NCBI RefSeq assembly: GCF_947495715.1
Contig: NZ_CANLZU010000017.1
Location: forward strand, 50,535-114,534
Direction of reading: 5' to 3'
Length of the DNA stretch: 64,000 nucleotides
DNA from: an uncultured Oceanisphaera sp.
Lineage (GTDB): Bacteria > Pseudomonadota > Gammaproteobacteria > Enterobacterales > Aeromonadaceae
How positions within the stretch are numbered: the stretch's first letter is position 1; each line of letters starts with the position of its first letter. The notes beneath the pieces are model-generated. The model did no database searches, had not been told where the DNA came from, and worked only from the letters and a program-made list of their open reading frames with translations. Below are positions 43,850 through 56,078 of the stretch, piece after piece. A program made the position numbers and the translations under genes.

Positions 43850-44006
43850 ATGTTGGATCAACAGGAAGAAAGGCTCTCTTTTTTCCTGTCTTTGAATGAT
43901 GATTTAAATTTCGCTTACTCAGTCATTTATTTCATTCTTGTGACATACATCATATACAATGGCGTCTTGTTTTTATGCGATACGATTTTGGCAACGGGAG
44001 TGCCCT

Positions 44007-45677
44007 ATGTTTGAAAACCTGACCTTAAAGGCGGTAATACGCCTGGTGTTTCTGGTGGTGCTGGCGCTCGCGCTGACGCTGGGTGGGGCACTGTATCTGT
44101 TGCTGCAGTCCCAGCAGGGGGTAAGCCAGGCGCATGAAGAGCGCTACCAATACTTCAATGCCAGCAATATGCTGCGCATGTATTCGACCGAGTTGTCGAC
44201 CCATATTCGTAATTATGTGGTGACCGGTAACCGGGAAAAGCTGGATGCCTATCATAAAGTGATGGATATTACTCAGGGCAAGGCACCCAGAGCCAACGGT
44301 CGCAGCATTTCCGACGAAGACATGATCGCGGCAATGCAATTGATGCCGAATGAAGTGGCATTGCTGGAGCAGGCCCACCAGAACACCTTGAGCATGACCA
44401 GGCTGGAACAAGAGGGGCTTGAGCTGGTAAGGCAGGGAAGACTGGACGAAGCCCAGCAGCGGGTGATGGGGGCTGAATACGACAGAGCTCGAATGGCGTT
44501 GAACAGCTCGGTTGAAAAATTCGTTTCTCTGTTGCTTGCCCGCGAATCCGAGCAACTGCAAGCCGAAGAACAACAAAACCAGCAGATGGTGGTATTGATG
44601 GTGTCGCTGGTGCTGCTGCTGGTGGGACTCAGCCTGTTGCTGGGCTGGGCGCTCAAACGCATGGTGTTGCAGCCGCTGGGGGCCGAGCCGAGCGAGATGG
44701 AGCAGGTAGCCTCCCGCATTGCCGATGGGGATCTGAGCCTGAGTTTCGGCGCCAATACCCAGGGGGTCTATGGCAAGTTGCACAATATGACCGACAAGCT
44801 GCGTGAGCTTATCGGGCATATTCATCAGTCCAGTACCAGTCTGTCGGCGGCGGCGGAAGAAACCTCGGCAGTATCGTTGCAGACCAGTGCCAACCTGAGT
44901 CGCCAGCAGCAGGATACCGATCAGGTGGCGGCCGCCATCAACGAAATGTCGGCCACGGTGCAGGAAGTATCCCAGAATACCAGCCTGGCGGCCGCGTCAG
45001 CCCGCTCTGCCAACGAGGCGGCGGAGCAGGGCAAGAAGGTGGTACAGCAGACGGTCTCTTCCATTACGCGACTGGCGGATGATGTGGCCTCTACCGGCCT
45101 GGTGGTGCAGTCACTGGCCGACAGCAGCACCCGGATAAGCTCGGTGGTGCAGGTGATTCAGGAAATCGCCGACAGAACCAATCTGCTGGCGTTGAATGCG
45201 GCCATCGAGGCGGCGCGGGCCGGCGAGCAGGGGCGGGGCTTTGCGGTGGTGGCCTCCGAGGTGCGCAACCTGGCGGAGCAGACCCAGCATTCTTCCCAGG
45301 AGATTGTTTCTACCATTACCAAGCTGCAGGCCGATGCGGAGCAGGCGATGGCCGCCATGAACGGCGGTCGCCAGCAGGCGGAGCTGACCGTGACCCAGGC
45401 GCGTGAAGCCGAACAGGCGCTGGAGCTGATCAGCGCGGCGGTACAGACCATTCACGATATGAACACCCAGATTGCGACCGCGGTGGAAGAGCAGGCGACG
45501 GTCACCGAAGACATCAGTCGTAATCTCACCGGTATTCACGAAATGGGCGGTGAAACCGCCGCCGGCGCCGAACAGACCGCCAGCGCCAGCCGTGAGCTGT
45601 CGGAACTGGCCGCCGGGCTGCAACAGCTGGTACAGGGCTTCAGGCTGGAGTCGGATGCGCCTGGCTATCGGCGTTGA
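44007..45677 (+). CDS. Methyl-accepting chemotaxis protein, transmembrane
   Basis: Chemoreceptor signalling to CheA/CheW at the pole. 556 residues: TM1 (about 9-33), a mostly helical periplasmic sensor region (about 34-193, four-helix-bundle-like), TM2 (194-216), HAMP (about 217-270) and the coiled-coil signalling domain with the canonical hairpin tip (about 385-420, [20 protein letters not shown]; the usual Gln before TNLL is Arg). No C-terminal CheR-binding pentapeptide. The ligand is unknown. GGAG lies before the ATG; an in-frame start at 43959 is less likely. Confidence 0.93.
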   Translation: MFENLTLKAVIRLVFLVVLALALTLGGALYLLLQSQQGVSQAHEERYQYFNASNMLRMYSTELSTHIRNYVVTGNREKLDAYHKVMDITQGKAPRANGRSISDEDMIAAMQLMPNEVALLEQAHQNTLSMTRLEQEGLELVRQGRLDEAQQRVMGAEYDRARMALNSSVEKFVSLLLARESEQLQAEEQQNQQMVVLMVSLVLLLVGLSLLLGWALKRMVLQPLGAEPSEMEQVASRIADGDLSLSFGANTQGVYGKLHNMTDKLRELIGHIHQSSTSLSAAAEETSAVSLQTSANLSRQQQDTDQVAAAINEMSATVQEVSQNTSLAAASARSANEAAEQGKKVVQQTVSSITRLADDVASTGLVVQSLADSSTRISSVVQVIQEIADRTNLLALNAAIEAARAGEQGRGFAVVASEVRNLAEQTQHSSQEIVSTITKLQADAEQAMAAMNGGRQQAELTVTQAREAEQALELISAAVQTIHDMNTQIATAVEEQATVTEDISRNLTGIHEMGGETAAGAEQTASASRELSELAAGLQQLVQGFRLESDAPGYRR

Positions 45678-45754
45678 TATCGATGTGAAGAGTACGATGA
45701 AAATGGCAAGGTGCTGATGTTTTAGCTTCAATCATTTCGAGCACAAGCACCCAG

Positions 45755-45796
45755 GGCCCGGCCGCTGTCGATCAGCGACCGGGCCTTGTTCCTTGT
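45755..45796 (+). terminator. Stem-loop after the chemoreceptor gene
   Basis: GGCCCGG/CCGGGCC with inner CGCTG/CAGCG pairing, followed by TTGTTCCTTGT. A GC-rich terminator with an interrupted T-tract in the 165-base gap before plsC. Confidence 0.65.
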
Positions 45797-45842
45797 GGGT
45801 CTGCTCAGTATACTGCCGTCTCTCAAAACGCGAGGTTTGTTC

Positions 45843-46562
45843 ATGTTAAAGCTGTTGCGGCTGTTCTTGCTGGCCCTGGCCATGGTGATGGTCTTTGTAC
45901 TCGGTACCCTGATGTGCCTGCTGCGCCCCCGTCACCCCAATAACGTCCATCTGCTGGGGCGTCTGTTCAACAAGGCCTGCCCGCTGGTGGGGCTCAAGGT
46001 GACTTTTCGGGGCTATGAGCATGTCAAGGATTTGCACTCGGCGGTGTATATCGCCAACCACCAGAGCAACTGGGATATTATCGCCCTGCCCGGTGCCGTA
46101 ATGCCGCGCACCGTGGCCATCGGCAAAAACAGTCTGTTCTGGATACCGCTGTTCGGGCAATTGTTCTGGCTGAGTGGCAACCTGCTGATCAACCGCGAGA
46201 ACAAGGCCAAGGCTGCCAGCACCATCGGCAAGGTGGTGGACAAGATTCGCCAGCGCAACATGTCGATCTGGATGTTTCCCGAAGGCACTCGCAGCAAGGG
46301 CAAGGGGCTGTTGCCGTTCAAGACCGGGGCCTTTCATATTGCCCTGCAGGCCGGCGTTCCCATCGTGCCCATCGCCTGCTCCAGCTATTTCGGTCAGGTG
46401 GATCTGAACCGCTGGGACAACGGTGAGCTGATCGTCGAGATCATGCCGCCGATTTCGATTGAGGGTTATGCACCCAATCAGATTCGGGATCTGCTCAAGC
46501 ACAGTCGTCAGTTGATTGCCGAGCGCATTGCCGAACTGGACAGCGAAGCCCGCCGTCCCTGA
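45843..46562 (+). CDS. plsC: 1-acyl-sn-glycerol-3-phosphate acyltransferase
   Basis: Makes phosphatidic acid from lysophosphatidic acid in the inner membrane. 239 residues. One N-terminal membrane segment (about 6-27), the catalytic NH73QSNWD78 (HX4D) motif, and the substrate-binding FPEGTR block (145-150) are in place. The start at 45843 follows GAGG by seven bases and fits the family; a longer in-frame reading extends into the terminator. Other LPLAT-family members are possible, but length and motifs fit PlsC. Confidence 0.88.
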   Translation: MLKLLRLFLLALAMVMVFVLGTLMCLLRPRHPNNVHLLGRLFNKACPLVGLKVTFRGYEHVKDLHSAVYIANHQSNWDIIALPGAVMPRTVAIGKNSLFWIPLFGQLFWLSGNLLINRENKAKAASTIGKVVDKIRQRNMSIWMFPEGTRSKGKGLLPFKTGAFHIALQAGVPIVPIACSSYFGQVDLNRWDNGELIVEIMPPISIEGYAPNQIRDLLKHSRQLIAERIAELDSEARRP

Positions 46563-46594
46563 ACCCATACCGTTATCCGGCCAAGGAGCCACTC

Positions 46595-46939
46595 ATGACT
46601 GAACAGCAAAACTGGCGGGAAGAGACCCGTGAAATTATTACCTCTCTGCTGGAAGATGGCAGTAACCCGGATGCGGAATACACCATAGAACATCACTTTT
46701 CCGGCCAGGACTTCAACCGGCTCGAAAAGGCCGCGGTTGACTGTTTCAAGGCGGAATTCGAGGTGACCGATGCGGAAGAGCTGACCCTGGAGCGAGGCCA
46801 GACCATTTTGTGTTTTGATGCCATCAAGGAAGGGCCCCTGGCCGAAGAGGCCATCATGGCGCAGATTGAACAACTGCTGCCGATAGCCCGGAAATACGGT
46901 ATCGAGTACGACGGCTGGGGCACCTACTTCGAAGAGTAA
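46595..46939 (+). CDS. rraB: Ribonuclease E inhibitor RraB
   Basis: Small acidic protein that binds RNase E and modulates its mRNA decay activity. 114 residues, a little shorter than E. coli (138). The conserved [19 protein letters not shown] core and the YDGWGTYFE ending are recognisable. AAGGAG precedes the ATG. In E. coli it is followed by yjgM, yjgN and valS; here the order rraB, yjgM-like and (after five other genes) valS is partly kept. Confidence 0.92.
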   Translation: MTEQQNWREETREIITSLLEDGSNPDAEYTIEHHFSGQDFNRLEKAAVDCFKAEFEVTDAEELTLERGQTILCFDAIKEGPLAEEAIMAQIEQLLPIARKYGIEYDGWGTYFEE

Positions 46940-46942
46940 TGG

Positions 46943-47476
46943 CTAGCCGAGGGGCAGCATCAGGGTGATTTCACAGTCATGATGCCCGGTGTTGCCCCGT
47001 CGTTCGCAGGGCAGGAACCCCAGCTTTCGATAAAGCGCCAGTGCCTCGGGCAGGACAGCCGTGGTTTCCAGATAGCAGTGTCGGTAACCCAAGATACGGG
47101 CCTGTTGCAACACATACAGTGCCAGCTCTCTGCCCAGCCCCTTGCCTCTGGCTGTTGAGTCCAGATACATTTTCTGCAGTTCGCATACGGCGTTATCTTT
47201 CGGCATCGGGCCCAGACCCGCACCGCCCAGTAGGCGCCCCTCACCATCTTCCACTACCCAGTATCCGGCGCCGTGCTGCCGATACACCTGACTCAGACGG
47301 TCGAGATCGGGATCGGCCACGCTGAAGCCCTTATCGGCGGTCAGGCCATACTCTGCCAATACCGTCCGAATTAGTGCTGCCAGCCCGCCATCATGCCGGG
47401 ATTCCAGCGGCATTATTCTGCCGAGAGTCGGGGGCCATCTGTAGGCGCTTGCTCCGTTTTTCGATGTTTCAATCAT
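46943..47476 (-). CDS. yjgM: GNAT N-acetyltransferase, YjgM-like
   Basis: 177-residue GNAT protein. The acetyl-CoA loop is ARGKGLGREL (the R/QxxGxG/A motif) preceded by ELQKMYLDS, and the HCYLETTAVLPEALALYRKLGF strand-helix is typical. Similarity to E. coli YjgM (LIRTVLAEYG, GFSVADPDLD) and position next to rraB support the name; the substrate is not known. The ATG at 47476 is preceded by GGAGAGG; the frame stays open further upstream but reads as low-complexity Pro/Ala. Tail-to-tail with rraB. Confidence 0.85.
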   Translation of the reverse strand: MIETSKNGASAYRWPPTLGRIMPLESRHDGGLAALIRTVLAEYGLTADKGFSVADPDLDRLSQVYRQHGAGYWVVEDGEGRLLGGAGLGPMPKDNAVCELQKMYLDSTARGKGLGRELALYVLQQARILGYRHCYLETTAVLPEALALYRKLGFLPCERRGNTGHHDCEITLMLPLG

Positions 47477-47571
47477 CAATCCTCTCCTTCTCATCGGCGT
47501 GACCATAACCGCTTTAATGAGAGATGCAACGCTTTTTCTCTCCGCTATGCTTAGCTCAGAGGTGACGCGAT

Positions 47572-49848
47572 ATGAACATAAAAAGCAGACGTTGGTGGTG
47601 GTTGTTGCCACTGGTGGTGGTGTTGTTGGGGCTGCTGGCGAGCTGGCCGCAGTTACAGGCGAGGCTGGGACGTCATCTGTTATCGGATCCTCCCGAGCTG
47701 GTGGTGGAGGCGCTGCCACCCGGTTATGATCCTGCCGCGCCGAGACCCGTCTATCAGGGCCCCCATGCCTCCCGGGTGCCGCTGGACCTGTCCGTTTTCG
47801 ACTTTCCTGTCGGTCTCGGTCAAACGGGCCCGGTGGATACCTCTCTCGGCCCGCTGCAATACCCCTTCGCCTGTAATACCGAAGAAGTCGGGCTGGGCCA
47901 GCCGCTGGTGGATAACCGCCTGGGCATCGGCACCCCTGTGTATGCGGAGCTCGATGGCGTGAAAGACAAGACCCGGCTGCTTGGCCACAGTCAGGACTGT
48001 CTGCTACCGACGCGGGTCGACTATTTCTACAAGGTAGAAGGGCGGGACGACTATCACCTCTGGCCCGAGAATGGCGAGCCGGCCGACCTGGCCTGGCTTG
48101 ACTGGCAGGGCAGGTCGATTCCCTTCGTGCTGCGAGTGGAGCGCGGCACCATCAACCGCTTTATCTATGTGATCGCCATGCTGGTCGATCCCGCGGCGCC
48201 GGTGACCGAAACCCGCAGTCCTTACTGGAACCAAAAGCTTATCTATCACTTCAAGGGTGGCGTGGGCATCGGCAAGCGCCAGGGCAAGATGAGTCTGGGG
48301 CGCATTGCCTCCCGTCTGACCGAACAGCTGGCACAGGGCTACGCCCTGGCCGGGTCCAGCGGCAACATGACCAGCAATCACTATAACGTGTGGCTGGCGG
48401 CCAACACCGCCGAGATGGTCAAGGCGCAGTTTGTGGCCCGCTACGGCAAGCCGGACTATACGGTCGGCATCGGTGGCTCCGGCGGGGCGGTACAGCAGTA
48501 TCTGATTGCCCAGAACAAACCCGGTCTGCTCGACGCCATCATTCCCCAATACAGTTATCCGGACATGATTACCCAGAGCATCTGGGCACTGGATTGCGAG
48601 CTGCTGGAATACTATTTCGACGTCACCGCACGGGATAATCCACGCTGGCGGGTGCAGGAAAACCGGGGCCAGGTGATGGGCGTCGCAGCCAGCAGTGATG
48701 TGGAGCACGAGTTCAAGAAATATTATCGCTGGGCCCGGGTTGCCGGCCTGGGGCTGACCTTGCCGGCCCTGCCGCCGGGAGCCAACGAATGCTCCAAGAG
48801 TTGGCGCGGGCTGGCGCCGCTGACCAACAATCCCCGTTATTTTCATCGGGCCAATCATTATGCACCGGCCGTGGCCGGCACCGACCGCTTCAGCCACTGG
48901 CACGATCTGGCCGCTTTCTATGGCGTCGGTGAAGACGGTTTTGCTCATCGTACCCATGATAACGTCGGGGTGCAGTATGGGCTGGAAGCCCTGAGGTTGG
49001 GGCAGATCAGCATGGCCGAGTTTCTGCACCTCAACGCCAATATCGGCAGCTGGAAGGCACCAAAAGACATGGCGCAGGAAAAACTGTGGGTGTTGAGCGG
49101 AGACGACAGCCTGGCGGAGGTGTCCATCTGGAGTGACCATAACATGCAGAAGACGCCGGGCAGTCCGGTGCCGTTGCGAGTGTTCGAACGCAATCAGGTC
49201 GAGCTTATCAAGACGGCGCCCCGCAGTCAGGGGCATATCGGCGCCATGGCGGCAACCTACTATTCCGGCCATGTTTTCCTCGGCAACACCGATATTCCGG
49301 TGATCGATCTGCGCCACTATCTGGATAACCAGCTCGACATGCACCACTCCTACGCCACCCTGTCATCCTGGCTGCGTATCCGTCAGGCTCGGGGTAATAC
49401 GGATAACATGATTATCTGGCAAAGTGGCAAACCCTATGATCCCAGTGATCGCGCCTTCGTGCTGCTCGACGAGTGGCTGACCACGGGCCAACGGCCGGCG
49501 GCGGCGAAAGACGCCTGCTGGACCGATCAGGGCGACTTGATTGCCGAAGGAAGCAACGTCTGGAACGGCACCTGGAGAGGAGATGTAGATATTGGCGCCT
49601 GCCTTAACCGTTATCCGGCCTACCGCTCTCCGCGCAATGCCGCCGGCAGTCCGCTGACCGGCGATCTGTTCAAATGCGCGCGGGTGCCGGTGGCCGAGGC
49701 GGTGGCGTTGGGCTTTTATCAGCCCCAGGAAGTGGAACCCTATACCGCCATGCTGGAGGCGGTGTTCCCCGATGGCGTTTGCGATTATCGGCAGGGAGAC
49801 ATGGCCCGGCCCGAGGATGCAGAGCTGGGCCTGAGTCCCATGCTATAG
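47572..49848 (+). CDS. DUF6351-type (tannase-like) alpha/beta hydrolase
   Basis: 758-residue secreted or membrane-anchored enzyme. One N-terminal transmembrane or uncleaved signal segment (about 9-26) is followed by a region typical of DUF6351 (YPFACNTEEVGLGQPLVDN), then an alpha/beta-hydrolase nucleophile elbow GIGGS303GGAVQQY. Related families include tannase and feruloyl esterase, with 3-hydroxybutyrate oligomer hydrolase another distant possibility. Several Cys pairs in the C-terminal half suggest disulfides outside the cytoplasm. Substrate unknown. Divergent from the yjgM-like gene; the next gene starts 30 bases on and may be cotranscribed. Confidence 0.75.
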   Translation: MNIKSRRWWWLLPLVVVLLGLLASWPQLQARLGRHLLSDPPELVVEALPPGYDPAAPRPVYQGPHASRVPLDLSVFDFPVGLGQTGPVDTSLGPLQYPFACNTEEVGLGQPLVDNRLGIGTPVYAELDGVKDKTRLLGHSQDCLLPTRVDYFYKVEGRDDYHLWPENGEPADLAWLDWQGRSIPFVLRVERGTINRFIYVIAMLVDPAAPVTETRSPYWNQKLIYHFKGGVGIGKRQGKMSLGRIASRLTEQLAQGYALAGSSGNMTSNHYNVWLAANTAEMVKAQFVARYGKPDYTVGIGGSGGAVQQYLIAQNKPGLLDAIIPQYSYPDMITQSIWALDCELLEYYFDVTARDNPRWRVQENRGQVMGVAASSDVEHEFKKYYRWARVAGLGLTLPALPPGANECSKSWRGLAPLTNNPRYFHRANHYAPAVAGTDRFSHWHDLAAFYGVGEDGFAHRTHDNVGVQYGLEALRLGQISMAEFLHLNANIGSWKAPKDMAQEKLWVLSGDDSLAEVSIWSDHNMQKTPGSPVPLRVFERNQVELIKTAPRSQGHIGAMAATYYSGHVFLGNTDIPVIDLRHYLDNQLDMHHSYATLSSWLRIRQARGNTDNMIIWQSGKPYDPSDRAFVLLDEWLTTGQRPAAAKDACWTDQGDLIAEGSNVWNGTWRGDVDIGACLNRYPAYRSPRNAAGSPLTGDLFKCARVPVAEAVALGFYQPQEVEPYTAMLEAVFPDGVCDYRQGDMARPEDAELGLSPML

Positions 49849-49878
49849 TGGCGCAAACTGGAGATCAGGAGCTCTCGG

Positions 49879-50286
49879 ATGTGTCACCCGTACGACCCGC
49901 ATGCGCAGCTGTGGGATGAATACAAATATCGCCACGATCACATCTGGCAAAAACTGTTTCAGATCACCATCGCCGTGGTGCTGCTGGGGGCTGTGCCCTA
50001 TCTGAAGCCCGAGATTACCCAGGTGCTGAAAGGCTGGATCCTGATAGCGCCGCTGCTCGGTACCGTGCTGACGCTGATCAGCCTGGTGCTGATGCACTTC
50101 GAGCTGGCGCTGTTTGCCAAGATAGCCGTGTCTCACCGTGCGCATCAGGAAAAACTGGGGCTGATCAGGCACAGCCGGCACAACTATTTTCGTTACCTGG
50201 TCATGACCTATGTCGGTTTTCTGCTGCTGGTCAGCATCGCCAACGTGGCGGTGGTGCGCTTGTTATGGCTTGGGACGGGTGCCTGA
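49879..50286 (+). CDS. Small membrane protein of unknown function
   Basis: 135 residues with three predicted transmembrane segments (about 26-45, 51-73, 108-129) and a soluble, charged N-terminus (WDEYKYRHDHIWQKLFQIT). GGAG lies eight bases before the ATG. The helix pattern recalls RipA/SLATT-like small membrane proteins, but I cannot assign it. Its closeness to the DUF6351 gene suggests an operon. Confidence 0.75.
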   Translation: MCHPYDPHAQLWDEYKYRHDHIWQKLFQITIAVVLLGAVPYLKPEITQVLKGWILIAPLLGTVLTLISLVLMHFELALFAKIAVSHRAHQEKLGLIRHSRHNYFRYLVMTYVGFLLLVSIANVAVVRLLWLGTGA

Positions 50287-50413
50287 TGTGTCCGGTCCGG
50301 CGGGCGACAGCATCAGACACAGACCCGCTTCGACGACGCGCCGCCGGTGAGTAAAGGGATTACACTAATAAGTGTGTATACATGTGGCGAGTATTTATTC
50401 AGTCGAGGCAATC

Positions 50414-50641
50414 ATGAAAACGAACAATGGCAAAATAGGGGCTGTGGGCGTGACCGCCGTTCTGCTGCTGGGCTTGTCGGCCTGTAGCAACATGTCGGAC
50501 CGGGATCGCAACACCGCCATCGGCGCCGGCGCCGGCGGTGTTGCCGGCTCGGTGCTTACCGGTGGCAGCACCATGGGCACCATTGGCGGTGCCGTGGTCG
50601 GTGGCGTCATCGGCAACCAGGTAGACAAAGACAAGAAATAA
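50414..50641 (+). CDS. Glycine-zipper lipoprotein, OsmB-like
   Basis: 75-residue lipoprotein. Lipobox LSAC (Cys about 24) followed by a glycine-zipper 2TM domain (GAGAGGVAGSVLTGG...GGAVVGGVIG) and a charged tail (NQVDKDKK). It resembles OsmB and SlyB-family outer-membrane lipoproteins. GAGG lies five bases before the ATG; an in-frame start at 50372 would give a non-signal-like N-terminus. Its own terminator follows. Confidence 0.82.
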   Translation: MKTNNGKIGAVGVTAVLLLGLSACSNMSDRDRNTAIGAGAGGVAGSVLTGGSTMGTIGGAVVGGVIGNQVDKDKK

Positions 50642-50655
50642 TAACGCCATGCCCC

Positions 50656-50687
50656 AAAACGGAAGGCGCGGTCGAGCCTTCCGTTTT
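50656..50687. terminator. Bidirectional terminator
   Basis: AAAACGGAAGGC, 8-base loop, GCCTTCCGTTTT between the lipoprotein gene and the converging CAP gene; its right edge touches the CAP stop codon. Confidence 0.85.
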
Positions 50688-51162
50688 AATAGGCCGACTC
50701 ACCCAGATAGTTACCCGGCGGATAATAGTTGCACACCAGTATCAGGTTGTTGTTGCAGACCGAGGTGGCACAGCCCAGCTCGCGGGTCTGAGGCCAGATC
50801 ATCTGGGTATAATGACCGACGCTGGGAACCAGGCTGCGGCTCAGTGGCTGCCCGTTATAATTCCGCTTTTCCTCCTCCCAGGCCTTGATGCCATCCAGTT
50901 CGTCATAATACCCGAGCGTGCCCATAAACAGGTTCTCGCCGAAGTCTGAGCCCTGGCTGTGTTCTATGTCGCAGCGCCGGGCCAGCTCACGGGCCCAGCG
51001 CCGTGCCTGCGCTTCGGCGAGATCAGACCAAACGAGCGGAGGTGCCCGCACCTCGGCGCGAATTTGATTGTGGGCCTGCAATAGCTGCGCTGAAAGCGTG
51101 TTGTCGTCCATCACCGATGGCAGGCCGAGCAGCAGAGAAACGAGCAAGGCGTGAGGATTCAT
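50686..51162 (-). CDS. Secreted CAP/SCP-domain protein
   Basis: 158 residues with a short Sec signal (about 1-17) and a CAP (cysteine-rich secretory, PR-1-like) domain. The landmarks LQAHNQIRAEVRAPPLVWSD, HSQGSDFGENLFMG and the CAP signature GHYTQMIWPQTRELGCA are clear, with four Cys that could pair. The two His and Glu that form the CAP cavity are present. Bacterial CAP proteins have no settled function. Expected to be periplasmic or secreted. Confidence 0.88.
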   Translation of the reverse strand: MNPHALLVSLLLGLPSVMDDNTLSAQLLQAHNQIRAEVRAPPLVWSDLAEAQARRWARELARRCDIEHSQGSDFGENLFMGTLGYYDELDGIKAWEEEKRNYNGQPLSRSLVPSVGHYTQMIWPQTRELGCATSVCNNNLILVCNYYPPGNYLGESAY

Positions 51163-51387
51163 GGCTTTTCCCTTCAGGTTGTATGGTAATAATGCTGACC
51201 GGCTCTCATTGAGTACAACTTTTTATTGCATTCCTTTCCTATCGGCGTAGAAGTCGGATCCAATCCGATGGCGCAGTTATCGGCTCTCATGACCGCATCA
51301 GATGAAAATAAAACCTCTGTTCTCGGGTCACTACTCCGCAATGCCCCTTTTTATTTAATATGATAGATGTCAGGAGATTGAAACATC

Positions 51388-52686
51388 ATGCTCGGTAGCA
51401 GAAAACTGAAGCAGCAGGCCGCTCATTATCAAGATCTGTACGAGCAAGTACTGGCACAGCAGAGTGCAATTAAAAATCATATGGCGGTGATCGAATTCAC
51501 CCCCAATGGCGACATTCTGGATGCCAACCCGGCGTTTCTGTCTGTTGTCGGTTATTCGCTGGCGGAGCTGCAAAGAGAAAATCATCGCCTGTTCTGCGAT
51601 CCGGTCCTGGTTCAGTCGGCCGAGTATCGCCGTTTCTGGCAGCAACTGCAGCAGGGACGGGGGCAGAGCGGAACCTTCTCCCGTCGTAACCGCCAGGGAG
51701 ACCCCATCTGGCTGGAAGCCAATTATTTTCCGGTGTGCGATCAAAACGGTACCGTCATCAAGGTGCTGAAGCTGGCGAGTGATATCACGGTCAAACAGCG
51801 ACAACTGGAATCCCAACAGGCGGTACTGGACTCGCTGCACAAGTCCATGGCGGTGATCGAGTTCATGCCCGATGGCACCATTATCAGTGCCAACGAGAAT
51901 TTTCTGACCACCATGAGTTACCGACTCGAGCAATTGACCGGCAAACACCACCGACTCTTTTGTGAAGACAATTTTCATCGTGATAATCCCGGTTTCTGGC
52001 AAGAGTTGGCGGGGGGAGAGCACAAGTCGGGGCGTTTCAAGCGGTTTGATGCGGCCGGGCGCGAGCTTTGGCTGGAAGCCACCTATAACCCGATTCTGGA
52101 TGCGCGGGGCAAGGTGGCGCGGGTCGTCAAGTTTGCCTCCGATATTACCACTCGGGTACAACAGGCCCAGCAAGCCCGGGAAGCGTCGGAACTGGCCAGC
52201 GTAACGGCGATACAAACCTCACATATCGCCGAACGAGGTGCCGGCTCCTTGCTGGCATCGGTAAATACCTCATCCCGTATCGCCGGTGATCTCGCGCAGG
52301 CGATGCAGCTGATCGAACGTCTCAACGAACGGGCACGTAATATCGAAGATATAGTCGCGACCATCAGCAGTGTGGCGGATCAGACCAATTTGCTGGCCTT
52401 GAATGCGGCCATTGAGGCGGCCCGAGCCGGTGAGCAGGGGCGTGGCTTTGCGGTGGTTGCCGATGAAGTCAGACAGTTGGCCGGGCGTACCAGCCGGGCG
52501 ACGGCAGAAATAGGTCAGGTGGTGCAGCAGAACCGGGAGCTGACGGCACAGGTTTCGACCGCGATCACCGACGTTTCCGGGGTGGCTGAACAGGGAAAAC
52601 TGCAGGTACAGGAAGTGGAGGCCATCATGGATGAAATCCATCAGGGAGCCTTGGCGGTACAACGGGCGGTGGCCGGCCTGGCTTAA
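51388..52686 (+). CDS. Soluble double-PAS chemoreceptor, BdlA-like
   Basis: 432-residue cytoplasmic receptor without membrane helices: a short coiled coil, PAS1 (about 26-140), PAS2 (about 148-262; both end in a PAC-type KLASDIT/KFASDIT) and a short MCP signalling domain with the canonical tip [20 protein letters not shown] near 330-350. The architecture and length match BdlA (biofilm dispersion) of Pseudomonas. The signalling coil is short, with few methylation-length heptads. The GGAG site is 12 bases before the ATG. Confidence 0.85.
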   Translation: MLGSRKLKQQAAHYQDLYEQVLAQQSAIKNHMAVIEFTPNGDILDANPAFLSVVGYSLAELQRENHRLFCDPVLVQSAEYRRFWQQLQQGRGQSGTFSRRNRQGDPIWLEANYFPVCDQNGTVIKVLKLASDITVKQRQLESQQAVLDSLHKSMAVIEFMPDGTIISANENFLTTMSYRLEQLTGKHHRLFCEDNFHRDNPGFWQELAGGEHKSGRFKRFDAAGRELWLEATYNPILDARGKVARVVKFASDITTRVQQAQQAREASELASVTAIQTSHIAERGAGSLLASVNTSSRIAGDLAQAMQLIERLNERARNIEDIVATISSVADQTNLLALNAAIEAARAGEQGRGFAVVADEVRQLAGRTSRATAEIGQVVQQNRELTAQVSTAITDVSGVAEQGKLQVQEVEAIMDEIHQGALAVQRAVAGLA

Positions 52687-52710
52687 TTTCCGTTACGTTT
52701 TTCACCGATA

Positions 52711-52735
52711 AAAAAGCCGGCTCTCGAGCCGGCTT
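52711..52735 (-). terminator. Terminator of the pepA-holC-valS operon
   Basis: AAGCCGGCTC and GAGCCGGCTT form a self-complementary stem; on the minus strand a run of T follows, so it mainly serves valS. It may also end the BdlA-like transcript on the plus strand. Confidence 0.8.
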
Positions 52736-52772
52736 CTTACTCCATGTCGGGCGTCTGGTACCCGATGAAGTA

Positions 52773-55625
<2,853 letters not shown>

Positions 55626-55629
55626 GATG

Positions 55630-56076
55630 TTATTCGTCTTGAGTTTGGGGTGGTACAGGGGCGGTAGTGAGTTCAAAACCGGCCTGACGATAGGCTTTAA
55701 AGCGTTCCCGAGCCTGTTGCTTGCCCTCCTCATCGGAGGGCACGAAGTCAATCAGCTGCTTGAAACGCCGGGCGAAGGCGGGAGCCTCGGGCGCCAGATT
55801 AATCAGCACGGCGCGGCCGCTGTGCGGCGCCTGATGGCTGATCACCACCGGGGCGCCCTGGCGGGGGCCTTCGCCCTGAAGATTGTGCGCCACAAAGCCG
55901 TCGGCGGGCTGTTGCCACAGCCGTTCATCCAGCGCTTCGGCCTGAGCCTGGTCGCGGGTATGAATGAAGACACCCAGCCCCTGGCGGTAACAGTCGGTGG
56001 TAAGCCGACAGACCAGCTGCTCGAGCAGCTCGGGGCCGGAAGCGTCCGGCAGCAGATAAAAACAACCCTGGCTCAT
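55630..56076 (-). CDS. holC: DNA polymerase III subunit chi
   Basis: Clamp-loader accessory subunit that links polymerase III to SSB. 148 residues (E. coli 147), with the [21 protein letters not shown] start and [23 protein letters not shown] near the C-terminus. The ATG at 56076 fits the family better than the GTG at 56082 that overlaps pepA. Middle gene of pepA-holC-valS. Confidence 0.94.
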   Translation of the reverse strand: MSQGCFYLLPDASGPELLEQLVCRLTTDCYRQGLGVFIHTRDQAQAEALDERLWQQPADGFVAHNLQGEGPRQGAPVVISHQAPHSGRAVLINLAPEAPAFARRFKQLIDFVPSDEEGKQQARERFKAYRQAGFELTTAPVPPQTQDE

Positions 56077-56078
56077 GC

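Noticed and set aside
46943..47719. A 258-codon reading of the acetyltransferase gene
   Set aside because: The extra N-terminus is Pro/Ala/Thr-rich and crosses into the divergent DUF6351 gene; a strong GGAGAGG supports the start at 47476.
51199..51292. CGGCTCTCAT twice in the gap before the BdlA-like gene
   Set aside because: Only ten bases, two copies, no further structure; likely chance.
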